This document shows, in pieces, positions 32,165 through 42,799 of a stretch of DNA of 64,000 nucleotides. Source of the stretch: Triatoma infestans (lineage: Eukaryota > Arthropoda > Insecta > Hemiptera > Reduviidae). Under the pieces are notes generated by a model, which did not search any database, was not told the DNA's origin, and saw nothing but the letters and a program-made list of their open reading frames with translations. The number at the start of each line of letters is the position of its first letter. Position 1 is the stretch's first letter. Made by a program: the position numbers and the translations under genes. The DNA lies in assembly GCA_011037195.1 (NCBI GenBank), contig JAAEAF010000277.1:434001-498000 (forward strand), written 5' to 3'.

Positions 32165-32668
32165 AAAAAGATTTCTGGAAATGAACCGTTCCTGATAACG
32201 GCTTTTCTTCAAAGTCGGAATTTTAGCAACATATTTAATTCTTTTTAACATGATACATATATAGCCACATAGGCTTAGGTCCCGCGCCATTAGGCACCCG
32301 AATTACAATAATATATATATTTAACCGTATATATATGATATTTCATTGGTGGAAATAGAATAAGTAATCTCTTCCCCTGAGGACCTTGAAAATTAGTTTT
32401 CCCAGAAAAGTTTTTCAAATAAAAGTGATAGATTTAAATGTTTGTGTATCTGCATGTGAATCACAGGAAAATCGGTGGAGCTGTTTGGATAAAATAACAA
32501 AAGTGAACAATTTGATGCAATTATGCTGTTTGCAACATGACATAGGCTATTAAAAACAAAAAAATCTCTTTTTCGTATTCAGCGGACTTTTATCACGTGT
32601 ATTTCCGGTGATAATCTCAATTTTGAAAATTTGACACGATCACAATACTTCCCCTCTTACAGCTGTAC
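32165..32668 (+). mobile_element. Family A fragment
   Basis: Plus orientation: GGAATTTTAGCAACATATTT, CCCAGAAAAGTTTTTCAAAT, GTATTTCCGGTGATAATCTC and a hairpin end ACTTCCCCTCTTACAGCTG near 32648. A segment at 32255-32345 (CCGCGCCATTAGGCACCCG) does not belong to the family. Confidence 0.65.
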
Positions 32669-32773
32669 CATAATGTAAAAAAATTAAAATAAACAATGTC
32701 ACATTGCGAAACTTATTTCCATTAACAAAAAATGAATATAATTATAAAGGGAAAAAATCAAGATTAGCATACA

Positions 32774-32823
<50 letters not shown>

Positions 32824-33605
32824 CCTCTTAGTAGCACGTAAATGCAATTTGCAATGTTTGGGGGGGGGGGGCATTTTTTCATCGATCCCCGCTTTTTCTT
32901 CGCTTCATGTAATTTTTTGTTTCAAGTTTTTTTGTATGTTAAAATATAAACACGCTAGCGTTCTGCAATATTCATTTTTTCATATAAATATACAAAAAAA
33001 AGCATTACTGCCTTATATTTTAATTTTATTGAGTAAAATATTTATTATAGGAGTAATTAAGAATTTCGTTATTAGAGATAATAAATCATGAATTACAATT
33101 TATAATATAACTTTGATTAGACAATTAAGCATTACTTTATTGTTGTTTAGCACGCAGTATTGTGTAACTATTACAAATCTAACAAAGTATTTATTTATTT
33201 ATTTTTATATATATATATATATAAAATTATAAAAGATTAATTTTATTGTATTTAAACAATTGCCCGATCATGATAGCATAAACTGGTAGCGTTTTGTAAT
33301 GATATATTTAATGATATAATTGATGATTGTTGTTGGCTGATGATTGTAACGGAAATTGTACTACACATTGAGAGTGTGAGAGTGACCGAGAAAGAAATTC
33401 TTTTTATATCTAAGGTCTCTCTCTCTCTCTGACTCTCTCTCTCTCTTGCACAGTCTCTCTCATACTCTATCTTTCTCTCTCTCTCTATTGTTTTCATTAA
33501 TGACCTCTATTTATTAGTTTTGTATAATTATAGGCACTCTAAGGGTGAATGTCTTTACGAGTTTGGTATGCGAGTCATATTTAGATGATTTTGCTTTTTA
33601 GTGGC
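32669..33605. other. AT- and microsatellite-rich, no gene
   Basis: Holds an AAT tract, a G-run at 32860-32870, and a CT/GA-rich tract at 33411-33485. The Arg/Glu-rich translation across the last is not a protein. Confidence 0.5.
32777..32821. repeat. AAT triplet microsatellite
   Basis: About 15 AAT units. Confidence 0.96.
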
Positions 33606-33607
33606 TC

Positions 33608-35010
33608 TTGCTCCTCCTTAGTAAGAGGAAATATTGAGATCGTATGAAGTTTTCCAAATTGAATTTTTTATTATCATAAACGCGCACCCAAATTTTTGTA
33701 GCCGTTTATTTCTTTAGTGGAAACCAGGCTCGGCAAATAAGATATACTTTTTAGAAAAACTAGAAAATAAATTTCCCAGTGCCTACGTACTCTACACAGA
33801 CGGTTCAAAACCGCACAAGGTGTATAGGATGTGCGGTCTTTGGCGAGCTCCAGGATACCAGCTATCAATACCGGCTTAACTAGTTACTCTGTATTCATGG
33901 CAGAACTCGTTGGAATCCATCAAAGTTTACAAATTGCATAGGCATTAAATAATACCGTTCTATTATCTTTTTATCTGATAGTAAAAGTGTTGTAACGAAA
34001 TTAAACCACCCGGGGAAGGTTGCTCCACTTTTTCTATTAGAAACTGCAAAACTTGTGAATAATATAGCCCTGAGTGAACCAGTTCACTTAATCTGGATAA
34101 AGGCCCGTTCAGGGCTAAAAAGAAATGAAGTGGCAGATGCGAGGGCCAAAGAGGCTCTGATATCAAATAAGTTGCCCTGCCCCAGCATACTGTTCATCTT
34201 CTGGCATAGAAAGTAATTATAAAATTAAATCTTGTTCATTATGGCAAAATTAATACAAAATCAATGCCAAACAGAAAAGACAGTTTAATGCCGTCATCGA
34301 ACCATCCATCCCTAAAAAGCCATGGTTTCATGACTTCATCGAGGAGAGAAAATTCTATGGCACGCTGACGCGACTAAGATTTAATCACAACTAGAAACAC
34401 ATCATTTAACTGTTGGCTAGGCATCATCTACATCAGTGGTACTTACTTTTGTGATGCGGAATCGGTCGCAAACGCAAACCATCTAATTCTGGCATGCCCT
34501 AAGTATGGCAAGAACAGAAATAAATTATGGAAATAATCATATAAACAAGTTGTATCTTGCCAGCAAATTTAAATATTTTTTTAGCAACAGAAAACACAAA
34601 ACCATATACACAAGTATTTGAATACATTAAATTAAATAGAATTTCGGGTATTACAGGTTTATGTATCAGTGACCATTAATATAACATATGTTGGCCAATT
34701 TACAACAACAAAAGGCCGTTATTTTGGGGGGGGGGGGATGGATTGAGTTTGGGTAGTTTTGCGGAATTTTTGACATTGAATTTCACATTTTATGAGTGTG
34801 GCACTCATTTTCTAGACTACTGTCTGCTGGAAGTGCGACTGCAATTCTATGTGGGAAGTTACTGTCATCCCATTCATCTCTGTATATTTGATGTCAGGAG
34901 GACAAATGAGTAAAATTTTATTGTTTAAAGAGAATCTGACATTTTATATATATAACTGTATTACCAACAGTAAGAGAATGTAGTGTGAGTGTTTGTCACA
35001 CCGGATTTGT
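33608..35010 (-). mobile_element. Family A copy interrupted by a retrotransposon remnant
   Basis: Minus orientation. Hairpin end CTTGCTCCTCCTTAGTAAGA near 33608. After the interruption it resumes at about 34735 with GATTGAGTTTGGGTAGTTTT and ends CAGTAAGAGAATGTAGTGTGAGTG near 34967-34990 followed by TCACACCGGATTT. Confidence 0.7.
33695..34734 (+). pseudogene. RNase H-type non-LTR retrotransposon, decayed 3' part
   Basis: Plus strand. YTDGSKPHKVYR at about 33795 is the first RNase H motif. SDSKSVVTKLNHPGKVAP (about 33975) and VHLIWIKARSGLKRNEVADARAKEA (about 34085-34155) are later motifs. A tail LTRLRFNHN, then CDAESVANANHLILACPKY at about 34455-34505 gives the Cys/His knuckle pattern. Several stops and frame changes make it non-functional. 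It differs from the 22985 and 61360 proteins in detail, so it is a different lineage. The exact ends are uncertain. Confidence 0.7.
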
Positions 35011-35379
35011 GTTAAAGGGCGCATATTTCTGATGAACGTTCATTTTTAAAACTATGACACCCTCATAGTGCTTTCTTTTATGACTGCAGCAAGAGAATCT
35101 AAAACACTACTTACAAATACTTTAACATTTTCCCACTAACTGAAGAGATACGTATTTTTAGGAAGAGGTATTTTTCTTTGAAAATGCTGAATATAGCATG
35201 TGTTGTGGCCTAGCTTATTAGGTCAAGGTTGATCATTACAACCATATATACGGATGCTTGTTAACACGACCAATTATTTTTAAAAACTAATTATTTCCAT
35301 TCTTAAAAAAAAAAATCGAAATATTTTTTCTATATTTTTTTAATTTTAGAGATATATTCATGTTTGCTCTGATTTTTAC
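35011..35379. other. AT-rich sequence, nothing identified
   Basis: No supported feature. Confidence 0.35.
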
Positions 35380-35805
35380 TTCCTCTAACTGCTATTACAG
35401 GAAGTATTGCGATCTGCAAGATTTTCGAAATTGAGTTTTCACTGGAAATACACGTTTTGAAGTCTCCTGAGACCAAAAAAGGTTTTTTTTGGAAATTGGG
35501 TGTGTGTGAAAAGAATATATCAAAAACGAAAAGTTGCAGGAAGTTCAAAATTGGTATTCCGTTTAGGTACTGAACCGTCGACGGTTTTCCGTTTAGATAC
35601 CATCGCATCAGACACGAAGATTTCGGACAAAATCCACCAACCGGAAGTGCCGCTTTACTGAATGTTTTTTTTCGGTTTTTGTGATTTTCTCCATAAAAAT
35701 GCCGACAGTCTTAAACACTAATAAGAATTGTAAGTGTGAAGAAAATTTGCCATTTTGTCGCAGTAAGAAAAAGTTGTGTGAGTGTTTCACACCAGATTTC
35801 TTCCT
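35380..35805 (-). mobile_element. Family A, short copy with both ends
   Basis: Minus orientation, about 420 bp. TTTTACTTCCTCTAACTGCT with TTACAGGAAGTATT is the hairpin end, then ACCAACCGGAAGTGCCGC near 35636, and the terminus CAGTAAGAAAAAGTTGTGTG with AGTGTTTCACACCAGATT near 35760-35800. One module is deleted. Confidence 0.8.
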
Positions 35806-35929
35806 TTAATATTTATTAAATTAAGTATTTAATTTATGATTATGTTAAAATTTATTTAGATGAATTATTGCAAAAAAAAATAAATCAGTAGGATCAAGGA
35901 TTAAGTAATTTCACCACCCATTTAGCAAA

Positions 35930-36180
35930 TTTTCTTCGAACAGAAATATTGGCAACATTAGGTTGCCACTGCTTAATATTTATAAGGCGAGAGGAGCCTA
36001 AACGTAAAAGTCATTGTGCCGTCGGAAATAAACTTTCTCTGAAAAACGTGACATATAAAAAAATGATACAATTGTGTGCAGATTCGTGTAAAGTTGGAGA
36101 AAATAAAAGAAAATCGTTCACCTATAGACGCACTTCCGGTTTACAGATTTAGACCAAGTTTGGCCTTTGTTTCGTTCTCT
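35930..36180 (+). mobile_element. Family A fragment
   Basis: Plus orientation; AATATTGGCAACATTAGG, AAAGAAAATCGTTCACC and CGCACTTCCGGTTTACAG at 36130. Confidence 0.6.
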
Positions 36181-36229
36181 TATTGCTAAGAAAGAAATTG
36201 TTTTTAGTGTATTAAAAAAAAATCAAAAA

Positions 36230-37040
36230 ATAATGGTCAATAATTAACTAATTCTCTTCAAACGGTTAGTTCTTACTGTTTAGATGTTTAATTTCCAACA
36301 GTTTACATGAATGGGAAGCATTTAAACTTTACAATACGACTTTTTGAGACAACCTTCCCCTCCTTTCAAAAACCTCTTAAATGATAGTCGGAAAGAAGGT
36401 TCCAACAAAAGTGTTAGGTAGGTCTCTCTCTATTTATGGTTAGTATAATAAGTTTAATGAAATCCCGTCGGTGTTTTTTTCGCAGGAATCTGAAAAAAAT
36501 GTTCAATAAGAAAGAAGAAAGTCGCACTTTCCGTCAACCGTTTTTCTTCATTATCTGAGTTTTGACAACAAATTTAATTCTGATTAATATTATATGGACG
36601 ATAGAATGATATAATAAACTGAAATAGCACTTAGAGGAAAGCGTAACCCTATTCCCCCCCCCCAAACCTCCTTAAATTAATTTTCCCAGAAAAATGTTTC
36701 CAGCTGTAGCTGTTTGTATCTGTTGTTAATATACCAAATTTAAAGAAAATCGTTGGAGCCGCTTTCAGCTGCCAAAACTGAAAAATCCATTCAGTAAAGT
36801 GGTACGTCCGGTTCTAAAACTGTATTGTCAATCTCCTGGTGGAACTTAAACGAAATATCAAGTTTGAATTTTCTGTGATTTTCCGTATTTGAGTTATACT
36901 GACCATTGACAGAGACCAGTTTCTAAAAATCACTTTTTCGGACTTGCGGGTCCACAAAACTCACATTTCCGGTGAAAACTCTATGTCGAAAATTTGACAC
37001 GATTGTAACATTTGCCCTTCATATAGAAGTGAGAGAAAGT
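36230..37040 (+). mobile_element. Family A copy
   Basis: Plus orientation. Module openings near 36523 (CGCACTTTCCGTCAACCG) and 36802 (GGTACGTCCGGTTC), about 280 bp apart. It ends ATTTCCGGTGAAAACTC and GAAGTGAGAGAAAGT at about 37026-37040. A C-run follows TATTC at 36653. Confidence 0.75.
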
Positions 37041-37520
37041 AAAAACCGCAAAAACTCAAACGATATTCCTTTTAAAGCATCACTTTTATTCCTTAAAATA
37101 GCAGCCGAATATAGAGCAACATCGATTGCTCAAATACCATTGATTTTAGAAGTACGCTTTTTTTACTGAATTGGTTTTTCAGTTTTTCACGATTTTTTCC
37201 GAAAACGGCGTCAACCAGTTTCTATAAACTTCATGTTTTAAGTATACCAAAATATGTCGTGTCACTTTTATTTCAAATATTTATAAAAAAAAATCGAATT
37301 TTTGGGTCGTTGCTGCGGGAACTTTAATTTTACCTTTTAAAGGCCACTTCGATATAATGTTGTATAAGATGTACTTTATAATATTAATAACTGTACTTTA
37401 TAATAGCAATAACTGTATGCTAGAATTCCAAATTTGACGATAATCGATAGTCGAAAATATTTCACACTAATCCGCTGTATTACTTCCTCTTTCAACCAGT
37501 AAAAGAAAGATTTAGTAACG
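37041..37520 (-). mobile_element. Family A fragment
   Basis: Minus orientation, immediately after the plus copy. TTAGAAGTACGCTTTTTTTA, CGAAAACGGCGTCAACC, GTCACTTTTATTTCAAATAT; a worn AACCAGTAAAAGAAAG closes it near 37495. Confidence 0.6.
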
Positions 37521-38028
37521 TTTGAAGAATATTGTTGACTAATCAATTTATGTGTAGATATTGGGTAAGATTAGCAATGATAATCATGGTGGCTGGGGGT
37601 TTAGACAATTTTTGTTGTTTAAACAAAAACGTGTTTATAATTATTATTACATAATTTAAAGTTTATAAAACTGTCGATAAATGTTAATGTATCTGCCATC
37701 TAGCGGTCGGTTGGTGAGTTGTACTGACTTGCTAACAATCACCGCACTACAGCGCTGCTTACTACTATGCTGCTGTGGTTGTTGCCAGTAGTAATTTAGT
37801 TGGAGACCACGTGGTGTGTAGTGTCACTGCAGCCAATCGCTAATATTAATCACAAAAAACCGTTACGAATAAACTTACACCTAGGTCGGCCTACTAATTA
37901 ATTATTCTTGATAATATCAAATTATTTTTCTTTTTCATAGCCATTTCATCCTATCATTTATCATATTTTTTAGTTATAAACAATGTTTTGGTGTTCGTTA
38001 CGACCGTTGTATTCAGTGTTGAAAATAG
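37521..38028. other. Unassigned, with a GC-richer patch
   Basis: 37690-37850 (CATCTAGCGGTCGGTTGG, CACTACAGCGCTGC) is GC-richer and of a kind often seen in transposon ends or LTRs, but I cannot find its partner or boundaries. Confidence 0.35.
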
Positions 38029-38069
38029 ATGTTGAGGTTCGGCCATAAAAAAAACTCTTTTTAAACTTT

Positions 38070-38107
38070 CATCGACGTTTCGGCAAAATTGCCTTCTCCA
38101 GGGTCTG
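38070..38107 (-). ncRNA. Hammerhead-like motif
   Basis: Minus strand: CTGGAGA, A, GGCA-ATTT-TGCC (4-bp stem II), GAAACGTC, GATG. The ACGT is the palindromic stem III typical of Penelope-type hammerheads. The box has G where A6 is expected, so it may be inactive. Confidence 0.4.
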
Positions 38108-38603
38108 TACAAAGGTTTTAATACAAATCAGAAAAGAAAAAACAACATAAAACATAAATTTAAAATAAATATTTCCAAATAAAAATTATTTAAAAATAAA
38201 CTACACAAATAAACTAAATAAACAGTGTAAAATATATATATGACTATTGCTGCAGAACAGATCAATAATAAACTACATCACAACTATTGAAACTTTGACA
38301 ATATTAGCATATATAAGAGTAAAATATGGAAATTTTTGTAAGTACAATTTCTATGTTATTTCCATATTTTACTCTTATATATGCTAATATTGTCAAAGTT
38401 TCAATATTGTGATGTATTTATTATTGATCTGTTCTGCAGCATTAGTCTGTATGTATATATTAATATATATATATATATATACAACTCTTATTTAGTTTAT
38501 TTGTGTAGTTTATTTTAAATAATTTTTATTTGAAAATATTTATTTTAAACTTATGTTTTATGTTGTTTTTTCTTTTCTGATTTGTATTAAAACCTTTGCA
38601 CAG

Positions 38604-38640
38604 ACCTTGAAGAAGGCAAATTAATACCGAAACGTCGGTA
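38604..38640 (+). ncRNA. Hammerhead-like motif, degenerate
   Basis: CTTGAAGAAGGC ... ACCGAAACGTCGG in the right arm of the palindrome. It has one inserted T in the box and stem II has decayed. Confidence 0.35.
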
Positions 38641-38679
38641 AAAGTTTAAAAAGATTTTTTTATGACCGAGCCTCAACAT

Positions 38680-38889
38680 ATATAAATAATACTTTTTCAA
38701 TACAATGAAATTGCCTATTGGCTATTGTAGTTAGTTTATATTAATAAACAAGAGAATCTTTAATTATTGAACTAGTAATTAAATATTTATTACTGGAATG
38801 ACACAGTATAACACAGCTGCCTGCGAAATACTGCAGTTCTCACAATTTTATTCGATAGATTGCCTTTTACTATTCTCAAAACGTAACAA
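38680..38889. other. AT-rich spacer
   Basis: No feature seen. Confidence 0.35.
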
Positions 38890-39735
38890 AAAAATCTGGT
38901 GTGAAACACTCACACAACTTTCTCTTACTCCAGTTCTCAAAATTATAATTGACAAATTTTATAGTTTGTGTACCAAATTTAATGAAATTTGTCGAAAACT
39001 GAAAAAAACTATTCAGTAAAAGCGCACTTCCGGTTTACTGATTTTCTTCACACCCGGAATTTTGGCCAACTATTTATTTCTAATTAATTTCATTTGGATG
39101 ATAGAGTTGTATAATCAAGTATGATACCACTTTAGAGGAAGCTGTAACCCTACCCCGCTCCTAAAAGTGCCCTTAAATGAATTTTTACAGAGAAATGTTT
39201 TAAATAAATGATGTAGATCTTTGCATGTTTAGTTTATATGTGTAGTTTCAAGAAAATCGTCGAGGCCATTTTTGAGAAAATCGCGAAAAAGTGAAAAAAT
39301 CATTTAGTAAAGTGTTAAAACAAAAGCACTTCCGGTTATCCGATTTTCCTCAAATTCGGAATTTCAACAACATATTTAATTCTTATTAACATTATTTAAA
39401 TGACCGAATTGTGTAATAACCTGAAATAGCACTTTAGAGGGTAACCTAACCCCACCCCTCCCCCAGAAGGTCCCTTAAATCAATTTTCCCAGAGAAATGT
39501 TTCAAATAAAAGTTGTAGCTCCTTGTATATGTAGTTGATGTATCTAGTTTAGAGAAAATCCTTGGAGTCATGTTTGAGAAAAACGCAAAAAAGTAAAAAA
39601 GTCAACTAGTAAAGTGGTACTTCCGGTTGAGGAATTTTGACAGGTAACGCACAATCAGATCGCATGGTGATACATAAACGGAATATTAAGTTTCAGTTTT
39701 CTACGGTTTTTCGTTTTTGAGCTATGCTGTTCACA

Positions 39736-39773
<38 letters not shown>

Positions 39774-39896
39774 ATTTGCTAAAAACCACTTTTTTGGACT
39801 CAGGGACCTCCAAAACGGATATTTCCGGTGAAAACTCGATATCGAAAATTTGACACGATTACAATACTTCCTCTTACTAGGAGTAAGAGAAAGTAA
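38890..39896 (+). mobile_element. Family A, reference full-length copy
   Basis: The best preserved copy. AAATCTGGTGTGAAACACTC and ACAC (internal GTGTGA/TCACAC hairpin), ACTTTCTCTTACT at 38917-38929, modules opening CACTTCCGGT at 39026 and 39328 and TACTTCCGGT at 39621, CA microsatellite at 39738-39772, GGACTCAGGGACCTCC, ATTTCCGGTGAAAACTCGAT, GAAAATTTGACACGATTACA. It ends with the hairpin ACTTCCTCTTACT (39866-39878), AGG, AGTAAGAGAAAGT (39882-39894). There is no evident target duplication and no coding frame. Strongly similar end to end to 4877-5875. Confidence 0.92.
39738..39772. repeat. CA microsatellite
   Basis: About 17 CA units at the standard position, preceded by CTATGCTGTTCACAG. Confidence 0.95.
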
Positions 39897-39949
39897 AGAA
39901 GGAGATAAATCAAATGGAGGTTTTGGTTAAGTAGCGTCAGCTGGGGGAT

Positions 39950-40745
39950 GTTGTGCGGCTTTATTTATTTTCTGTAATTATTTGCAATTTTTCCTTTGCT
40001 TTTTACGTAACTTTTATTTGAAGCGTATTTCTGGGAAACTTGATTGTTTAGAGAGGTTTTGGAGAGGAATGAAGTTACACTTTCCCTCGCAATACCATTT
40101 CAGCATATTATCAGATTCCTTAAACGTATAGAATATTAATCAGAATTAAATGGGATGTCAAAATTACAATTTAGAAGTAAAACGATTGACCGGAAGTGCG
40201 ACTGTAGAATTTGAATTTTTTGTGTGTCACTTTCTCACCGTTTTCTCCAACGATTTTCTTTAAACTTCGTATACATTTAAATACCTATCACTTTTGTTTG
40301 AAACATTTTACCAGGAAAATTGATATTGAGTGGACTACTCTGCGAGAACAGTAGCGTTATGCTTTCCTCTAAAGTACCACTTGAATGAATGGTTCCGCTG
40401 CACCTATATAATAATGTTAATATACATTTGAAGAATTGGTAGAATTACAAAACCGAAAACGCAGCTGTACAGAAAAAGTTTTTGAATTTTTTTTTTTTTT
40501 TGTAATTTTTTCGATTAACCATTTTCCATAAATTTAGAATTAATACTAACTCACAGATATAAACCTATCACATTTTACTTTTTGTGTAAAATTTCCCAGG
40601 GCACGTATACAAGTAAAATCTGCACCACCATTTTTATGACCTGCCCAGTTAAAGATTGTAACGTTACAATTTCAAAGGAAATTACTAAATTGCATTAATT
40701 AGAATAAGAGACAGTCGTGTGAATGTTTTACACCAGTTTTTTTTT
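39950..40745 (-). mobile_element. Family A copy, lacking the hairpin end
   Basis: Minus orientation. Module openings GATTGACCGGAAGTGCGACT near 40183 and a degraded ACCGAAAACGCAGC near 40450. It ends ATAAGAGACAGTCGTGTGAATG and TTTTACACCAG near 40705-40735. Confidence 0.7.
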
Positions 40746-41390
40746 AAGTTTGATAAATAAACTTAAAAACATATTTTGAGCTTTCCCCTCTCTTCCAGAA
40801 TAATAAGACAAATGTTCTTGGTAAATATCGTTGCTGTATGAGAATACAGTGTCATGTTGTTTACATTATCCTCTTATTTCGTGTGTGTGTGTGTGTGTGT
40901 GTGTGTTTTTTGTCTGATAAAGTTCATAGTCATAGTTTTTTGTCATTGTTCTCTCCTTATTTTGTTGTTATTATCCATTTCAGTTATAAAGTTCATACAA
41001 CTAATAGGACAATATAATATTTATGCACAATTCCCATTCATAATGTCACCAAACAGCTGGTGGTGTACTGTTCCAGTGCTTAACAAGTTTTATTTGAACA
41101 ACATCCATTTGTGTTTTAGTAAACACTTTACTATTAGGGGGAGTTCATTCGTATTGTATTATCAGTGTTTAAATGCTTCAACTAATTGAATAATCTTATC
41201 AACTGGATTTGATCTTTCGTAATTTAAATTGTTTTCCTTGATTGGGCTCTAGCGATCCATATTTGTTAAATCCTTTTGTATTCCAAGTATTTGTATCCTT
41301 CTTGGCATAGGTCAGGATATAAACAAAGGTTGCATTACAGAGTAGAAGTAACTATTTTGAACCAAATCACAAAAGTTACAAATATAGAAA
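40746..41390. other. Unassigned, with a TG microsatellite
   Basis: TG tract at 40881-40906. The 111-codon frame that starts before it and runs to 41189 contains the repeat translation (Val-Cys) and shows no family resemblance; I do not call it a gene. Confidence 0.45.
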
Positions 41391-41990
41391 CACACTTCTT
41401 ACTCTTAATTTATTTTACAGAATCGTAATTAACAAATTTTATAGTTAGCATACCGAAATTCGTCGGTGTTTTTATGAAAAAAAAATCGCGAAAATGAAAA
41501 AGTTCAGTAAAAACGCACCTACGGTTTACTGATTTTCTTTTGGAATTTTGGCAATCTATTTCCACCTAGATTGCGCTTAAGAAGCTACCACTCCTCCAAA
41601 AGTTACCTTAAGTGAATTTTCATGGAGAAATGTTTCAAATAAAAATTGTAGCTCTTGGTATGTATTGTTGATATTCCAAGTTTAAAGAAAATCGTTAGAG
41701 CCATTTTCTAGGAAATTCGCAAAAAAAAGAAAAAAAGCATTTGGAGGAATTTTGACAGATAACTTACTGTCAAGGTGATACCTAAACGGAATTATAAAGT
41801 TTGAACTTTCTATGATTTTTCGGCTTTTAGCTATGCTGTTCACATACTTCAACACGTGCAGAGATCATTTTTGTAAAAACCACTTATTTGGACTCAGGGA
41901 GCCCCAAAATGTGTACTTCTGGTGAAACTCGATATCGAAAAGTTGACACGATCCCACTACTTCCTCTTACTAGGAGTAAGAGAAAGTAAT
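41391..41990 (+). mobile_element. Family A copy, internally shortened
   Basis: Plus orientation. CACTTCTTACTCTTAATT left end, CGCACCTACGGTTTACTG at 41513, then only one module before the distal part. It ends with the intact hairpin ACTTCCTCTTACT, AGG, AGTAAGAGAAAGT at about 41959-41987. No microsatellite. Confidence 0.8.
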
Positions 41991-42265
41991 AAATGAATAT
42001 TAGGTGACAGGTTGTTATGGACATTTTTGTGAGCTGTTAAATGTTGTCAATATGGTTATATTAAACTTGATATAACAAACTGACATTGTATGTTGGTGAA
42101 GTCAGTATGAACGTGGTTGCACTCTGATTGGTTATCGATTTAACTCTCTTGATGTCATACATGTCTCCTGCCAATATATTCGTTTTATTAGTTTAATAAA
42201 ACGTGCCATCTTGCTTACCACTAATAATAGTTATTAATTCAACTTTATTCTAATATCATTATTTA
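41991..42265. other. AT-rich spacer
   Basis: No feature seen. Confidence 0.35.
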
Positions 42266-42269
42266 CCTT

Positions 42270-42780
42270 GCTGTTGCATTCGTGTCAAAATTTTGGAAAT
42301 TGAGTTCCCAATTGAAATGCCTATTGACCTATTTGTGTGTGTGTGTGTTTTTTATGCAAAATATTTCAAAAACGAAAAATTGCAGGACGCTCGAAACTCG
42401 ATTTTCCGTTTTGGTATTTAACCACCGCTTTAGACAATAAGGTTTTGATAAAAATTCATTAACCGGAAGTCCGACTTTACGGAATGGATTTTTTTTTTTT
42501 TTTTAATTTTTCACTATTTTCTCAGAAAGTGCTCCGATGATTTGTTTTTCTTTCTTCCAGTTTTTAATTTGTAACATTCTCAAATATTCTCGACTGCAAT
42601 GTAGCGTCAGGCAGGCGATCTGCAAGGTAGTCGCATTGAGCTAACTGGTCCTAAAACTAGTGAGTGTAATGTACTCTTCTCTATCACCTATTTATAAATA
42701 AGGGCAAATTGTAAATTGTGCGTTTAGGCAAAAAATCCAGTAGAAACTCGCGTGTATGATGTTGCACACCAGATTTATTT
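42270..42780 (-). mobile_element. Family A copy, shortened
   Basis: Minus orientation. TTGCATTCGTGTCAAAATTT, GAGTTCCCAATTGAAATGCC, a TG tract, TTAACCGGAAGTCCGACTTT near 42460, and an end in TGTATGATGTTGCACACCAG near 42755. Confidence 0.65.
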
Positions 42781-42799
42781 TTTTCATTAAAATATTTTT

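Larger units (their letters stand above)
38029..38679. repeat. 651-bp palindrome with hammerhead-like cores at both ends
   Basis: ATGTTGAGGTTCGGCCATAA at the left reads inversely as the right terminus TTATGACCGAGCCTCAACAT. The arms (38029-38336 and about 38351-38679) stay matched to a centre at about 38340, with small indels around TA tracts. It looks like two tail-to-tail copies of one repeat whose outer ends carry the motifs listed separately. It encodes no protein. Confidence 0.85.

Noticed and set aside
38890..39896. Canonical Helitron ends (TC ... CTRR)
   Set aside because: No CTRR follows the terminal hairpin in the copies I compared; only the Helentron-type interpretation remains possible.
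40854..41189. 111-codon frame with a Val-Cys run
   Set aside because: The longest recognisable part is the TG tract; the remainder has no family resemblance or codon bias that I can judge.
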